The notes beneath the pieces were generated by a model that had not been told where the DNA came from, made no database searches, and was given only the letters and a program-made list of their open reading frames with translations. From Halorubrum sp. (GTDB lineage Archaea; Halobacteriota; Halobacteria; Halobacteriales; Haloferacaceae): a stretch of DNA of 48,408 bases. Within the stretch, counting starts at the first letter, position 1, and every line of letters begins with the position of its first letter. Both the position numbers and the translations under genes were made by a program. Below are positions 32,181 to 41,668 of this stretch, one piece after another. The stretch covers positions 1 to 48,408 of the forward strand of contig JAQCNI010000089.1 of assembly GCA_028275105.1 (NCBI GenBank), given 5' to 3'.

Positions 32181-34399
32181 ACGAAGTCCAACTCGAAGTG
32201 GCGAAGGCGTACCCGAACGATTCGGGGCGTGGCATCGCCCGGCTTGACCCGGACACGCTGTTACATCTCAAGCTCTCGCCCGGCGATATCATCGAAATCG
32301 AGGGCGCGGAGACGACCGCCGCGAAGGTGTGGCGTGCCGACCGGCAGGACTGGAACACCGATACGGTCCGAGTCGACGGGTTCACGAGACAGAACGCCGA
32401 CGTCGGCATCGGCGAACGCGTGACGATCCGGAAGGCCGAGGCGGAGAAGGCGGACAAACTCGTTCTCGCCCCGCCCGAGGACGCGTCCGTCCAGTTCGGC
32501 TCCGACGCCGCGGGAATGGTAAAACGACAGATCCTCAAGCGGCCGGTCTTCGAGCGCGACATCGTCCCCGTGATGTCGTCGACGAACCACCCGTTCATGC
32601 GCTCGCCGGGCCAAGCGATCCCGCTCATTGCGGTCGAGACGGAACCAGACGGCGTCTGTCTGATCACCGAGGACACCGACGTTGAGCTCCGTGAGGAGCC
32701 GATCGCCGGTTTCGAGAAGACCGGCGGCGGGATCACCTACGAGGACATCGGGGGGCTCAAAAGCGAGATCCAGCGCGTCCGGGAGATGGTCGAACTCCCG
32801 ATGAAACACCCGCAGATCTTCTCGAAGCTCGGGATCGAGCCGCCACAGGGGGTGCTGCTCCACGGCCCGCCGGGGACCGGAAAGACCCTGCTCGCGAAGG
32901 CCGTCGCCAACGAGACGTCGGCCTCGTTCTTCTCGATCGCCGGCCCGGAGATCATCTCCAAGTACTACGGCGAGTCCGAACAGCAGCTCCGGGAGATATT
33001 CGAGGACGCCAAAGAGGAGTCCCCCTCAATCGTCTTCATCGACGAACTCGACTCCATCGCACCCAAACGCGAGGACGTCACCGGCGAGGTCGAGCGCCGC
33101 GTCGTCGCTCAGCTTTTGACGATGATGGACGGCCTCGAAACGCGCGGCCAAGTCGTCGTCATCGGCGCGACAAACCGGGTCGACAGCGTCGACCCCGCGC
33201 TCCGTCGCCCGGGGCGATTCGACCGCGAGATCGAGATCGGCGTCCCCGACGAGGTGGGACGCAAGGAGATCCTTCAGATCCACACCCGCGGGATGCCCCT
33301 TTCCGACGACGTCTCACTCGACCACCTCGCCGACGAGACCCACGGGTTCGTGGGGGCCGACATCGAGAGCCTCACCAAGGAGTCGGCGATGAAGGCGTTG
33401 CGTCGGTACCTCCCCGAGATCGATCTCGATCAAGAGGACGTGCCGCCGAGCCTCATCGATCGGATGATCGTCAAACGCGACGACTTCGGCGGTGCGTTGA
33501 ACGAGGTCGAACCCTCCGCGATGCGGGAGGTGCTCGTCGAACTCCCGAAGGTCTCGTGGGAGGACGTCGGGGGGCTCTTGGAGGCGAAACAGCAGGTCCA
33601 AGAGTCGGTCGAGTGGCCGCTTACCTCCCCCGAGAAGTTCGATCGGATGGGCGTGGAGGCACCGAAGGGGGTTCTGTTGTACGGGCCGCCCGGCACCGGA
33701 AAGACCCTGATGGCGAAGGCGGTCGCCAACGAGACGAACGCGAACTTCATCTCGGTTCGGGGGCCGCAACTGCTTTCGAAGTGGGTCGGCGAGTCCGAGA
33801 AGGCGATCCGACAGACGTTCCGGAAGGCCCGGCAGGTGAGCCCGACGATCATCTTCTTCGACGAGCTCGACAGCCTCGCGCCCTCGCGGGGACAGGATGC
33901 GGGGAACAACGTCTCCGAACGGGTCGTCAACCAGCTACTGACCGAACTCGACGGGTTGGAGGACATGGGCGACGTGATGGTGATCGGCGCGACGAACCGG
34001 CCGGACATGATCGACCCGGCGCTGATCCGTTCGGGGCGGTTCGACCGCCTCGTGATGATCGGCCAGCCGGACCCGGAGGGTCGCGAACGGATCCTCGAGA
34101 TCCACACCGGCGATACCCCGCTCGCGCCCGACGTTAGCCTGCGGGAGGTCGCCGAGATCACCGACGGCTACGTCGGCTCCGACCTCGAAGGGATCGCCCG
34201 CGAGTCGGCCATCGAGGCGCTCCGCGACGACGACGACGCCGAGGAGGTGGAGATGAAACATTTCCGGCGGGCGATGGAGTCCGTCCGGCCGACGATCACC
34301 GACGACATCCTCGCGTATTACGAGGAGATCGAAGACGAGTTCCGCGGCGGTGGCCGGGACGCCGTCCGCGACGCCGGCGGCCGGATCGGGTTCCAGTAG
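32177..34399 (+). CDS. cdc48: CDC48/VCP-type double AAA+ ATPase
   Basis: The 740-aa archaeal p97 homologue starts at ATG 32177 ([24 protein letters not shown]). The N-domain (residues 1-180) holds the double-psi barrel. D1 has Walker A GPPGTGKT at 230-237, Walker [13 protein letters not shown] and arginine-finger region [12 protein letters not shown]2 has Walker A GPPGTGKT at 503-510, [13 protein letters not shown] and [11 protein letters not shown]. The hexamer unfolds proteins, often ahead of the proteasome. A start further upstream in frame would add Arg/Gly-rich sequence not typical of the family. Confidence 0.97.
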   Translation: MNEVQLEVAKAYPNDSGRGIARLDPDTLLHLKLSPGDIIEIEGAETTAAKVWRADRQDWNTDTVRVDGFTRQNADVGIGERVTIRKAEAEKADKLVLAPPEDASVQFGSDAAGMVKRQILKRPVFERDIVPVMSSTNHPFMRSPGQAIPLIAVETEPDGVCLITEDTDVELREEPIAGFEKTGGGITYEDIGGLKSEIQRVREMVELPMKHPQIFSKLGIEPPQGVLLHGPPGTGKTLLAKAVANETSASFFSIAGPEIISKYYGESEQQLREIFEDAKEESPSIVFIDELDSIAPKREDVTGEVERRVVAQLLTMMDGLETRGQVVVIGATNRVDSVDPALRRPGRFDREIEIGVPDEVGRKEILQIHTRGMPLSDDVSLDHLADETHGFVGADIESLTKESAMKALRRYLPEIDLDQEDVPPSLIDRMIVKRDDFGGALNEVEPSAMREVLVELPKVSWEDVGGLLEAKQQVQESVEWPLTSPEKFDRMGVEAPKGVLLYGPPGTGKTLMAKAVANETNANFISVRGPQLLSKWVGESEKAIRQTFRKARQVSPTIIFFDELDSLAPSRGQDAGNNVSERVVNQLLTELDGLEDMGDVMVIGATNRPDMIDPALIRSGRFDRLVMIGQPDPEGRERILEIHTGDTPLAPDVSLREVAEITDGYVGSDLEGIARESAIEALRDDDDAEEVEMKHFRRAMESVRPTITDDILAYYEEIEDEFRGGGRDAVRDAGGRIGFQ

Positions 34400-34622
34400 T
34401 CACCGGTCACGCCGCGGGGATCGTCATTCCGGGCCGCAGCGATCGTCGAGAAACGGTCATCACCGACGGCGGAGTCGAAACGGCAGCCCCCACCGGCGAC
34501 ATGGGTATCGAATTGGACGACGACGACCGTCACGGGGGCGCCAGTCACCCCGGCATCCGTCCCCGTCCCCGTCCCCGTCCGCCTTCCGCGCCCTTTAACC
34601 GCGATAACGGCTAATACATGAT

Positions 34623-35156
34623 ATGGCTCGGCCGCGCGTCCCCGGCGGCGACGACCACACGCTGGAACTTCCGTGTGGCGAAACCGTCGGGATGGGGGAG
34701 TTGGACCTCGGAATGCGGGAGTTCGAGTGTGACTGCGGTGACACCCACGCGGTCGTGATGGACGTCCACCCGCCGGAGCGGTTCCTTCCCGACTTCCTCG
34801 TCGACGTCCTCCGGGAGGCGATAGAGACGACGAGCGAGGAGATGCCGGAGTTCGACACGCCCCACCTGCTCGGGGTCGTTCTGGAGGAGTTCCCCGAGGC
34901 CGTCGTCACACGTGACGCCAGCGACGAGGGCGACGTCGGGTACGCGATGGTCTGGGTGACGGATTTTGACTCGCGCCGACTTCACGAGGTGATCGTCGAA
35001 CTCGTGGTCGAACTGATGGAACACGCCGTGAGCCACGCCGAGGACGACGACGCCCTCTCCCGGTTCGAGCGCGAGATGATCGAGTTCGACGTCGCGGCGT
35101 TCGTCGACCAGTACCGCGCGGAACGGGACCTCGAGGCCGAGGATACGTTTGTGTAG
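34623..35156 (+). CDS. DUF5815 family haloarchaeal protein
   Basis: The 177-aa protein conserved in haloarchaea reads LELPCGETVGMGELDLGMREFECDCGDTHAVVMDVHPPERF. The Cys residues (LPCGE, ECDCGD) and His could bind zinc. The C-terminal half is helical (LHEVIVELVVELMEHAVSHAEDD). The name is from memory. TATA-like CTTTAAC lies about 28 nt upstream. Function unknown. The 220-bp gap before it shows no gene. Confidence 0.8.
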   Translation: MARPRVPGGDDHTLELPCGETVGMGELDLGMREFECDCGDTHAVVMDVHPPERFLPDFLVDVLREAIETTSEEMPEFDTPHLLGVVLEEFPEAVVTRDASDEGDVGYAMVWVTDFDSRRLHEVIVELVVELMEHAVSHAEDDDALSRFEREMIEFDVAAFVDQYRAERDLEAEDTFV

Positions 35157-35268
35157 TCCGGATACGGGGTCACCCGATCCGATCCCGTACATCAAGCGCT
35201 CCTGTCCGACGAACGTCGGACTCATGTCTCACTGAACCATATACGTCCGGAAACCGTGTGTAAGACGT

Positions 35269-35475
35269 ATGAATGCCCGCGAGTACGAACGTATTCGGGG
35301 TGTACTCGCCAAGGCCGATGAGCCGCTGACGGCGCGAGAAATCCTCGCGCTCCTGGAGGATGGCGAGAAGCTCGACAGCCCGCACCGCGTCGCGACCGTG
35401 TTGGGGCGGTGGGCGGATCGCGGTGAAGTCGACGTGATCGCCGACCGGCCGTATCGATATCAGCTCAACACGTAG
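35269..35475 (+). CDS. Small winged-helix-like protein
   Basis: The 68-aa protein has a single HTH-like domain: NAREYERIRGVLAKADEPLTAREILALLEDGEKLDSPHRVATVLGRWADRGEVDVIADRPYRYQL. The last part forms a beta wing. ATATAC about 28 nt upstream suits a leaderless start. Similar small HTH proteins lie upstream of carB in haloarchaea as I recall, so it might regulate pyrimidine genes. That is inference only. Confidence 0.7.
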   Translation: MNAREYERIRGVLAKADEPLTAREILALLEDGEKLDSPHRVATVLGRWADRGEVDVIADRPYRYQLNT

Positions 35476-35753
35476 TGCGTCATCGGTGGGGCCGGTTCCC
35501 AGTCGTCTCGTCTCGGCGACCCGCCCGTGGCCGGTCGAACGATCGTGCGTGGCCGATCCGGTGTCATCCCCGAACTCCTCGAGCACCTGCTCGCGGATCG
35601 CTTTCGCCAGGCGATCCATGGTTTCCGACGAACCGGTCCGGCCGGTCGTCGTATCATCGAACGAACCGTCGTCCCGTTCGCGGGAACGGGCGCCGTATTC
35701 GACGCCCGCGGTCCGCCAAAACCGCGGTTTCGTGTGATACGGTCCCGTGTGCC

Positions 35754-35768
35754 TTGCGAAAATCGCAA
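35754..35768. promoter_or_regulatory. Palindrome upstream of carB (candidate operator)
   Basis: TTGCGAAAATCGCAA has 6-bp perfect arms with an AAA centre, about 33 bp upstream of the TATA-like CTTATTAC. It resembles an Lrp/AsnC or winged-helix operator in form. The regulator is unknown. Confidence 0.45.
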
Positions 35769-35800
35769 TTACTCTGCGAGATTCGTACTTTATCGCCGAG

Positions 35801-35808
35801 CTTATTAC
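35801..35808 (+). promoter_or_regulatory. TATA box of carB
   Basis: CTTATTAC lies 24-31 nt before ATG 35832, consistent with a leaderless transcript. A second TATA-like CTTTATC (35788-35794) lies further upstream. Confidence 0.55.
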
Positions 35809-35831
35809 GATGAACGTACTTCGTCGCGATA

Positions 35832-38800
35832 ATGACTGAGGACCGGACCATTCTACTCGTCGGTAGCGGACCGATCCAGATCGGACAGGCGGCGGAGTTC
35901 GACTACTCCGGCGCGCAGGCGTGTCGCGCGCTCCAGGAGGAGGGTGCGCGGGTCGTTCTGGTGAACTCAAACCCGGCGACGATCATGACGGACCCCGAGA
36001 CCGCCGATCGGGTGTACATCGAGCCGATCACGCCCGAGGCGATCGCGGAAGTCATCCGGATCGAGAAGCCGGACGGCGTCATCGCCGGCCTCGGCGGTCA
36101 GACGGGGCTCAACGTGACGGCCGAGCTCGCCGAGAAGGGAATCTTAGAGGAGTACGACGTCGAGGTGATGGGAACGCCACTCGACACCATCTACGCGACC
36201 GAGGACCGCGATCTGTTCCGGCGGCGGATGGAGGACCTCGGGCAGCCGGTGCCCATGTCGACGACCATCTCGCTGGACGAGGACGAGTCGGTCACCGACT
36301 TCGACGAGGAGTCGTTCCGCGAGCGCGTTCGGGAGGCCGTCGATGACGTTGGCGGACTCCCCGTCATCGCCCGGACGACGTACACCCTCGGCGGCTCCGG
36401 CTCGGGGGTCGTCGACGAGTTTGAAAGTCTCGTCGAGCGCGTTCGCAAGGGACTCCGACTCTCGCGGAACAGCGAGGTGCTCATCACGGAGTCCATCGCG
36501 GGCTGGGTCGAACTGGAGTACGAGGTGATGCGGGACGCTGACGACTCCTGTATCATCATCTGTAACATGGAGAACATCGATCCGATGGGGATCCACACCG
36601 GCGAATCGACCGTCGTTACTCCCTCGCAGGTGATCCCCGACGACGGGCACCAGGAGATGCGCGACGCCGCGCTCGAAGTGATCCGTGACTTGGGCATTCA
36701 GGGCGGCTGTAACATCCAGTTCGCCTGGCACGACGACGGGACGCCCGGCGGCGAGTACCGCGTGGTGGAAGTGAATCCGCGCGTCTCCCGGTCGTCCGCC
36801 CTCGCTTCGAAGGCGACCGGCTATCCGATCGCCCGCGTCACCGCAAAGGTCGCGCTGGGCAAGCGCCTCCACGAGATCGACAACGAGATCACCGGCGAGA
36901 CGACCGCCGCCTTCGAGCCGGCCATCGACTACGTGGTGACGAAGGTGCCGCGGTGGCCCATCGACAAGTTCGATGACGTCGACTTCGAGCTCGGGACGGC
37001 GATGAAGTCCACCGGCGAGGCGATGGCGATCGGCCGGAACTTCGAGGAGAGTCTGCTGAAGTCGCTCCGTTCCTCCGAGTACGACCCGGCGGTCGACTGG
37101 GACGCCGTCGACGGCGACACCCTCGAAATCGAGTATCTCGAACGCCCCTCGCCCGATCGTCCGTACGCGATCTTCGAGGCGTTCGACCGCGGGTACACCG
37201 TCGGAGACGTCGAGGACCTGACCGGGATCAAGCCGTGGTACCTCGAGCGGTTCAAACGCGTCAGCGACTCCGCGCAGGCCGCCCAAAATGGCGGGTTCGC
37301 CCAAGCGGCTACGGCGGGCCACACCAACGCCGAGATCGCCTCGCTCGCCGGCGGCGTCGACGTCGACGCCGTGGAGGCGGACGTCCCCGGCCGGACCTAC
37401 AAGCAGGTCGACACTTGCGCGGGCGAGTTCGCCGCCGAGACGCCGTACTACTACTCCGCCCGGCAGTCGGAGTTCAACCGTGGACCGCTGAAGGGCGACG
37501 CCGCGGCGGGCGAGCTGGTCGTCGACAAGAGCGTCGATAGCGTGGTCGTCGTCGGCGGCGGACCGATCCGTATCGGGCAGGGCGTCGAGTTCGACTACTG
37601 TTCGGTCCACGCGATCCAAGCGCTCCGTGAGCTCGGTATCGAGGCGCACGTCGTCAACAACAACCCCGAGACGGTGTCGACCGACTACGACACCTCCGAC
37701 GGGCTGTTCTTCGACCCGATCACGGCCGAGGAGGTTGCCGACGTCGCCGAGGCGACCGGCGCCGACGGCGTGATGGTTCAGTTCGGCGGGCAGACCTCGG
37801 TGAACATCGGCGAACCGCTGGAGGCCGAGTTCGAACGCCGTGGACTCGATTGCGAGGTGCTGGGAACGAGCGTCGAGGCGATGGACCTGGCCGAGGACCG
37901 CGACCGGTTTAACGTCCTGCTGGACGAGATGGGCGTCGCGCAGCCCGAGGGCGGGACCGCGACGAGCGAGAGTGAGGCGCTCGAACTGGCCCATGACATC
38001 GGCTATCCGGTACTCGTACGCCCCTCCTACGTCCTCGGTGGCCGCGCGATGCGGGTCGTCGAGGACGACCCGGAGCTCGAGGAGTACATCGAGGAGGCGG
38101 TCCGCGTCTCCCCCGACAAGCCGATCCTCATCGACCAGTTCCTCGACGACGCGGTCGAGCTGGACGTCGACGCCGTCGCCGACGGGGCGGACGTGCTGTT
38201 GGGCGGCGTGATGGAGCACGTCGAGAGCGCCGGCGTCCACTCCGGCGACTCCGCCTGTATGATCCCCCCGCGGTCGCTCGACGACGGGACCATGTCGCGG
38301 GTCCGGGAGGTCACGGAGGCCATCGCGCGCGCGCTCGACACGGTCGGGCTGCTCAACGTCCAACTCGCGGTGACGGGCGTCGGCGACGACGTCGACAGCC
38401 AAGTGTACGTGCTGGAGGCGAACCCGCGCTCGTCGCGAACGGTCCCGTTCGTCTCGAAGGCGACGGGCGTCCCCATCGCAAAGCTCGCCGCGAAGGTGAT
38501 GACCGACGACCTGCGGCTCGCCGACCTCGACGTCGACGAGCAGATCCCGGAGCATCGCAGCGTGAAGGAGGTCGTCCTCCCCTTTGACCGCTTGCCGGGG
38601 TCCGACCCGCGTCTCGGCCCGGAGATGAAGTCCACCGGGGAGGTCATGGGCACCGCCCGGTCGTTCGGCAAGGCGTACGACAAGGCGCAGGACGCCACCG
38701 GTAAGCCGATCCCGGAGTCCGGCACCGCCGTCGTCGACCTCTCCGCCGAGGAGTTCCCGGACCCCGACACCGAGGCGGGCGAAACGCTCGTCGGCGGGTT

Positions 38801-39044
38801 CGCCGAGCACTTCGCTCTCTCGACGGCGACGGACCTGATCGAGGCGGCGAGACACGGCGAGATCGACCTCATCGTTTCCCGGAAGCGCGAGCTACTGGAG
38901 GTCGCCGTCGAGGAGGAGATCACCTACTTCTCGACGCACGCGAGCGCGAAGGCGGCGCTCGAGGCGATCGAACATGCCGACGAGGGCATCGACGTGATGG
39001 CGGTCTCGGACCGGCCGAAGCGCGTCGGGAACTGGGGCGAGTAG
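35832..39044 (+). CDS. carB: Carbamoyl-phosphate synthase large subunit
   Basis: The 1070-aa enzyme makes carbamoyl phosphate for arginine and pyrimidines from bicarbonate, ammonia and two ATP. It has two homologous ATP-grasp halves: VGSGPIQIGQAAEFDYSGAQACRAL (residues about 10-34) and VGGGPIRIGQGVEFDYCSVHAIQAL (about 572-596), each followed by EVNPRVSRSSALASKATGYP or EANPRSSRTVPFVSKATGVP. The C-terminal MGS-like regulatory domain binds allosteric effectors. carA is not in the window. pyrF follows, so pyrimidine supply is the likely local theme. Confidence 0.98.
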   Translation: MTEDRTILLVGSGPIQIGQAAEFDYSGAQACRALQEEGARVVLVNSNPATIMTDPETADRVYIEPITPEAIAEVIRIEKPDGVIAGLGGQTGLNVTAELAEKGILEEYDVEVMGTPLDTIYATEDRDLFRRRMEDLGQPVPMSTTISLDEDESVTDFDEESFRERVREAVDDVGGLPVIARTTYTLGGSGSGVVDEFESLVERVRKGLRLSRNSEVLITESIAGWVELEYEVMRDADDSCIIICNMENIDPMGIHTGESTVVTPSQVIPDDGHQEMRDAALEVIRDLGIQGGCNIQFAWHDDGTPGGEYRVVEVNPRVSRSSALASKATGYPIARVTAKVALGKRLHEIDNEITGETTAAFEPAIDYVVTKVPRWPIDKFDDVDFELGTAMKSTGEAMAIGRNFEESLLKSLRSSEYDPAVDWDAVDGDTLEIEYLERPSPDRPYAIFEAFDRGYTVGDVEDLTGIKPWYLERFKRVSDSAQAAQNGGFAQAATAGHTNAEIASLAGGVDVDAVEADVPGRTYKQVDTCAGEFAAETPYYYSARQSEFNRGPLKGDAAAGELVVDKSVDSVVVVGGGPIRIGQGVEFDYCSVHAIQALRELGIEAHVVNNNPETVSTDYDTSDGLFFDPITAEEVADVAEATGADGVMVQFGGQTSVNIGEPLEAEFERRGLDCEVLGTSVEAMDLAEDRDRFNVLLDEMGVAQPEGGTATSESEALELAHDIGYPVLVRPSYVLGGRAMRVVEDDPELEEYIEEAVRVSPDKPILIDQFLDDAVELDVDAVADGADVLLGGVMEHVESAGVHSGDSACMIPPRSLDDGTMSRVREVTEAIARALDTVGLLNVQLAVTGVGDDVDSQVYVLEANPRSSRTVPFVSKATGVPIAKLAAKVMTDDLRLADLDVDEQIPEHRSVKEVVLPFDRLPGSDPRLGPEMKSTGEVMGTARSFGKAYDKAQDATGKPIPESGTAVVDLSAEEFPDPDTEAGETLVGGFAEHFALSTATDLIEAARHGEIDLIVSRKRELLEVAVEEEITYFSTHASAKAALEAIEHADEGIDVMAVSDRPKRVGNWGE

Positions 39045-39133
39045 CGACGCTCGGCGGGATCGGCGAGTCGCCGACGGGCGGATCGCTCGCTCCGGAACAC
39101 AACGTTTAGCCGCTCTCCCGTGACAGATCGAGT

Positions 39134-39982
39134 ATGGGCTTTTTCGAGACGCTGGCGGATCGAATCGAACGGATCGATAGCGTCGTTTCCGTGGGACTTG
39201 ACCCCGACCCGGACCGAATTCCCGGATTCCTCTCCGACCGGGATCTCCCCCGCTGGGCGTTCAACCGTCGGATAATCGACGCCACTCACGAGCACACGGC
39301 CTGTTACAAACCCAACGCGGCGTTCTACGAGGACCCCGACGGGTGGCGGGCCCTTCGGGAGACGGTCGCGTACGCCCACGGGAAGGACGTCCCGGTCCTC
39401 CTCGACGCCAAGCGGGCCGACATCGGCAATACCACCCGGCGGTACGCCGAGGCGCTCGACCGGGTCGATGCGATCACGGTGAACCCGTACCTCGGCCGGG
39501 ACTCGCTCCAACCGTTTCTCGACCGGGAGTCGAAGGGCGTGTTCGTGCTCTGTCGGACGTCGAATCCGGGTGGGGCGGACATCCAGGATCTCGAACTCGC
39601 GTCGGGCGAGCCGTTATACGAGCGCGTGGCGGCGCTCGCGGACGTCTGGAACGCGAACGGGAACGTCGGCCTCGTCGTCGGCGCGACCACGCCTGACGAG
39701 CTCGAGACGGTTCGTGACGTCGTCCCGGGCGTCCCGTTCCTCGTTCCCGGCGTCGGCGCGCAGGGCGGCGACGCGGAAGCGGCGGTCGAGCACGGACTCG
39801 CGGCCGACCCCGATTCGGACGCGGACGTCGACGTCGGACTGGTCAACTCCTCGCGTGGGATCATTTTCGCGGGCGAGGAGTCCGCCCGGCCGGCCGACGA
39901 GGCGACGTACTTCGGGGCCGCCGGCGACGCGGCGAAGCGGCTAAAGAAGCGACTGAACCGTCACCGGTCGACGGATACATAG
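39134..39982 (+). CDS. pyrF: Orotidine 5'-phosphate decarboxylase (type 2)
   Basis: The 282-aa enzyme catalyses the last step of UMP synthesis. VGLDPDPDRIP, the proton-transfer motif LLDAKRADIGNTTRRYAEA and PGVGAQGGDAEAAVEHG are diagnostic of the longer, type-2 (UMPS-like bacterial) branch. CGTTTAGCC about 28 nt upstream suggests its own promoter although it follows carB by only 89 nt. Confidence 0.96.
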   Translation: MGFFETLADRIERIDSVVSVGLDPDPDRIPGFLSDRDLPRWAFNRRIIDATHEHTACYKPNAAFYEDPDGWRALRETVAYAHGKDVPVLLDAKRADIGNTTRRYAEALDRVDAITVNPYLGRDSLQPFLDRESKGVFVLCRTSNPGGADIQDLELASGEPLYERVAALADVWNANGNVGLVVGATTPDELETVRDVVPGVPFLVPGVGAQGGDAEAAVEHGLAADPDSDADVDVGLVNSSRGIIFAGEESARPADEATYFGAAGDAAKRLKKRLNRHRSTDT

Positions 39983-40011
39983 GGGTCCGCTCCGCCGACG
40001 TCCGCACCGTA

Positions 40012-40215
40012 TCAATCGATCCGGAACCCGTCCGGGGGGTCGTCCCGAGCCGACGGGTCGGCCGGGTCGTCGGGGGAGCCAAGCCCCTCGGCGCACGGCG
40101 TACAGGCCGCGAGCGACTCGTTCCAGTGGTCATTACAGACCACCCGTCCGCACGTCCGACAGGTGTGTCGTGCCTCCGCGCGCTCGCAGACTCCACAGAG
40201 GCCGCTGACGCTCAT
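40012..40215 (-). CDS. Small zinc-finger protein (HIT/B-box-like)
   Basis: The 67-aa protein has CGVCERAEARHTCRTCGRVVCNDHWNESLAACTPC: eight Cys/His metal ligands in two interleaved sites, like HIT or B-box fingers. The tail is acidic and disordered. Such proteins usually mediate protein or RNA contacts. It lies convergent with pyrF and divergent from trmY. Confidence 0.75.
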   Translation of the reverse strand: MSVSGLCGVCERAEARHTCRTCGRVVCNDHWNESLAACTPCAEGLGSPDDPADPSARDDPPDGFRID

Positions 40216-40343
40216 GGCGGTCGTTGGGCCGGGCCAGTAATCAGCCCTTGGGGTGGACCGCTTGACCGTTTACCGCCCTCGGGGCGGACGGCAAACCGGC
40301 ATCATGGCGGACTGCTTATGCGTGTCGGGACGAATCGCTCCGT

Positions 40344-40931
40344 ATGCGCCAGTTCGTCGTCGTCGGCCACGACGTTCCGACCGACCCGGAGGGCGTCTCC
40401 CTCTCGGATATCCCCGGCGCGGGCCGACTCGACCTCCTCTGTCGGTGTGTCGCCACCGGCGTCTTTCTCTCACACGGGATCCGCGAGGACGTCCGCGTCC
40501 ACCTCGTCTGTGCCGACGAACTCACCGTCACGTTCGACGCCGCGCGGCTACGCCACCTCCATCCCGACGAGCGCAACGTTGCCGCCCGGGTCCGCGACGC
40601 GCTCGCCGCCCGCGAGGAGGCGATCGGCCACATGCCCGCCGACGTCTCGCCCGGCGTGGATCTGCGTCGGATGGGCCTCGAGGGGACCCTCGACCGGATC
40701 GCCGCCGACGGGACGCTCGTCCATCTCCACGAGGACGGAGACCCGCTCGTCGAGGCCGACCGACCGGATGACCCGATATTTGTCCTCTCCGATCACAACG
40801 ACTTCACGGCCGATGAGACGTCGTTGCTGGCGGCGGTGTGCGACCGGCGGGTCCGCGTCGGGCCGGAACGGATCCACGCCGACCACGCCGTCTCCATCGT
40901 CCACAACTGGCTCGACACCGACGGGTACTGA
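40344..40931 (+). CDS. trmY: tRNA (pseudouridine-54 N1) methyltransferase TrmY
   Basis: The 195-aa SPOUT-class methyltransferase turns pseudouridine 54 into m1-pseudouridine in the archaeal tRNA T-loop. MRQFVVVGHDVPTDP, GRLDLLCRCVATGVFLSHGIR, LHEDGDPLVE and FVLSDHNDFTADE are TrmY signatures. The SAM knot lies near residues 130-180. TGCTTATGC about 27 nt upstream supports a leaderless start. Confidence 0.95.
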   Translation: MRQFVVVGHDVPTDPEGVSLSDIPGAGRLDLLCRCVATGVFLSHGIREDVRVHLVCADELTVTFDAARLRHLHPDERNVAARVRDALAAREEAIGHMPADVSPGVDLRRMGLEGTLDRIAADGTLVHLHEDGDPLVEADRPDDPIFVLSDHNDFTADETSLLAAVCDRRVRVGPERIHADHAVSIVHNWLDTDGY

Positions 40932-40959
40932 GTATGCCCGCGCGCCCGGCTACCGACCC

Positions 40960-41346
40960 ATGACGAACGTCGACGACGCAACTTCCGAGCGCCGGACGAC
41001 CCACACACCCGCGGTCGACGCCCGGTTCCCGGTCCCGCTTCGTGGCGTCGCGGTCGACGCCGAAACGCGGTGCGACCACTGGGACGCCCCCGCCGACGTA
41101 ATCGCCCTCCGGTTCGGCTGCTGTGGGACGTATTATCCATGCGTCGGGTGCCACGAGGCGACGACCGACCACGAGTCCGACCCATGGCCCCGCGAGCGGT
41201 TCGACGAGCCGGCGGTGCTCTGTGGCGTCTGTTCGGAGCCGCTGACTGCTCGGGACTACCTCGACGGCGACGACGCCTGCCCGAACTGTGGGGCCGCGTT
41301 CAACCCCGGGTGTCGGTCACATCACGACGCGTACTTCGCGATCTGA
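40960..41346 (+). CDS. CHY-type zinc-finger protein
   Basis: ATG 40960 gives 128 aa. The CHY finger pattern is clear: RCDHWDAPADVIALRFGCCGTYYPCVGCHEATTDHE, then VLCGVCSEPLTARDYL, ACPNCGAAFNPGCRSHH, with at least ten Cys/His ligands for about three zinc ions. Cytoplasmic; its partner is unknown. It follows trmY by 28 nt on the same strand and may be co-transcribed. Confidence 0.9.
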   Translation: MTNVDDATSERRTTHTPAVDARFPVPLRGVAVDAETRCDHWDAPADVIALRFGCCGTYYPCVGCHEATTDHESDPWPRERFDEPAVLCGVCSEPLTARDYLDGDDACPNCGAAFNPGCRSHHDAYFAI

Positions 41347-41454
41347 ATACGAGGTGCCTCGCGCGTCCGGTCCGTGGTGTCTCCACTCTTCAACCCGGAC
41401 CGATCTTCCCACTTTCGGAAGGATTATACGACCCAGCGGCCTTTTTCAGGGTGC

Positions 41455-41527
41455 GGGCCGGTGGGGTAGCTTGGTATCCTTCGGCCTTCGGGTGGCCGTA
41501 ACCACGATTCAAATTCGTGCCGGCCCA
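41455..41527 (+). tRNA. tRNA-Pro(CGG)
   Basis: The 73-nt tRNA has acceptor GGGCCGG/CCGGCCC with discriminator A. The anticodon arm is CGGCC-TTCGGGT-GGCCG with anticodon CGG (reads CCG). The T-arm is CACGATTCAAATTCGTG. No intron; CCA not encoded. GGATTATACG about 25-30 nt upstream is the likely promoter. Confidence 0.93.
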
Positions 41528-41571
41528 CTTCTCCCGCAACCGCTCAACGTTCGCAAGACGGCAGTACGTTG

Positions 41572-41580
41572 CTTATAAAA
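41572..41580 (+). promoter_or_regulatory. Upstream TATA box, possible long leader
   Basis: CTTATAAAA is a strong TATA match about 90 nt before the transporter ATG. Transcription from it would start near 41604 and give a leader of about 65 nt. A GTCTTC/GAAGAC inverted repeat (41594-41599, 41626-41631) flanks that start. Confidence 0.45.
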
Positions 41581-41637
41581 GATGTCTCGATAAGTCTTCG
41601 CAGTCACGCGGTTTTTCGCTCAACTGAAGACGGATGG

Positions 41638-41645
41638 ATTTATAT
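41638..41645 (+). promoter_or_regulatory. Proximal TATA box of the AI-2E transporter gene
   Basis: TTTATATA lies 24-31 nt before ATG 41669, giving a leaderless transcript. Confidence 0.65.
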
Positions 41646-41668
41646 ACTGAGCCGGCCGGATAATCGCC

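Larger units (their letters stand above)
35476..35831. other. Intergenic region and regulatory zone upstream of carB
   Basis: The 356 bp hold no gene I can support. A minus-strand frame starting at 35619 (MDRLAKAIREQVLEEFGDDTG) looks protein-like for about 50 residues. It then runs antisense through the small HTH gene, so at best it is a decayed gene. The last 80 bp contain the carB promoter and a palindrome. Confidence 0.5.

Noticed and set aside
35170..35619. Minus-strand frame of 149 codons antisense to the small HTH gene
   Set aside because: Only the first 50 residues look protein-like; the rest is antisense to a better-supported gene, so it was noted only within the intergenic entry.
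36144..38855. 903-codon minus-strand frame opposite carB
   Set aside because: It is the antisense shadow of carB, rich in Arg/Asp/Val/Leu; carB is unambiguous.
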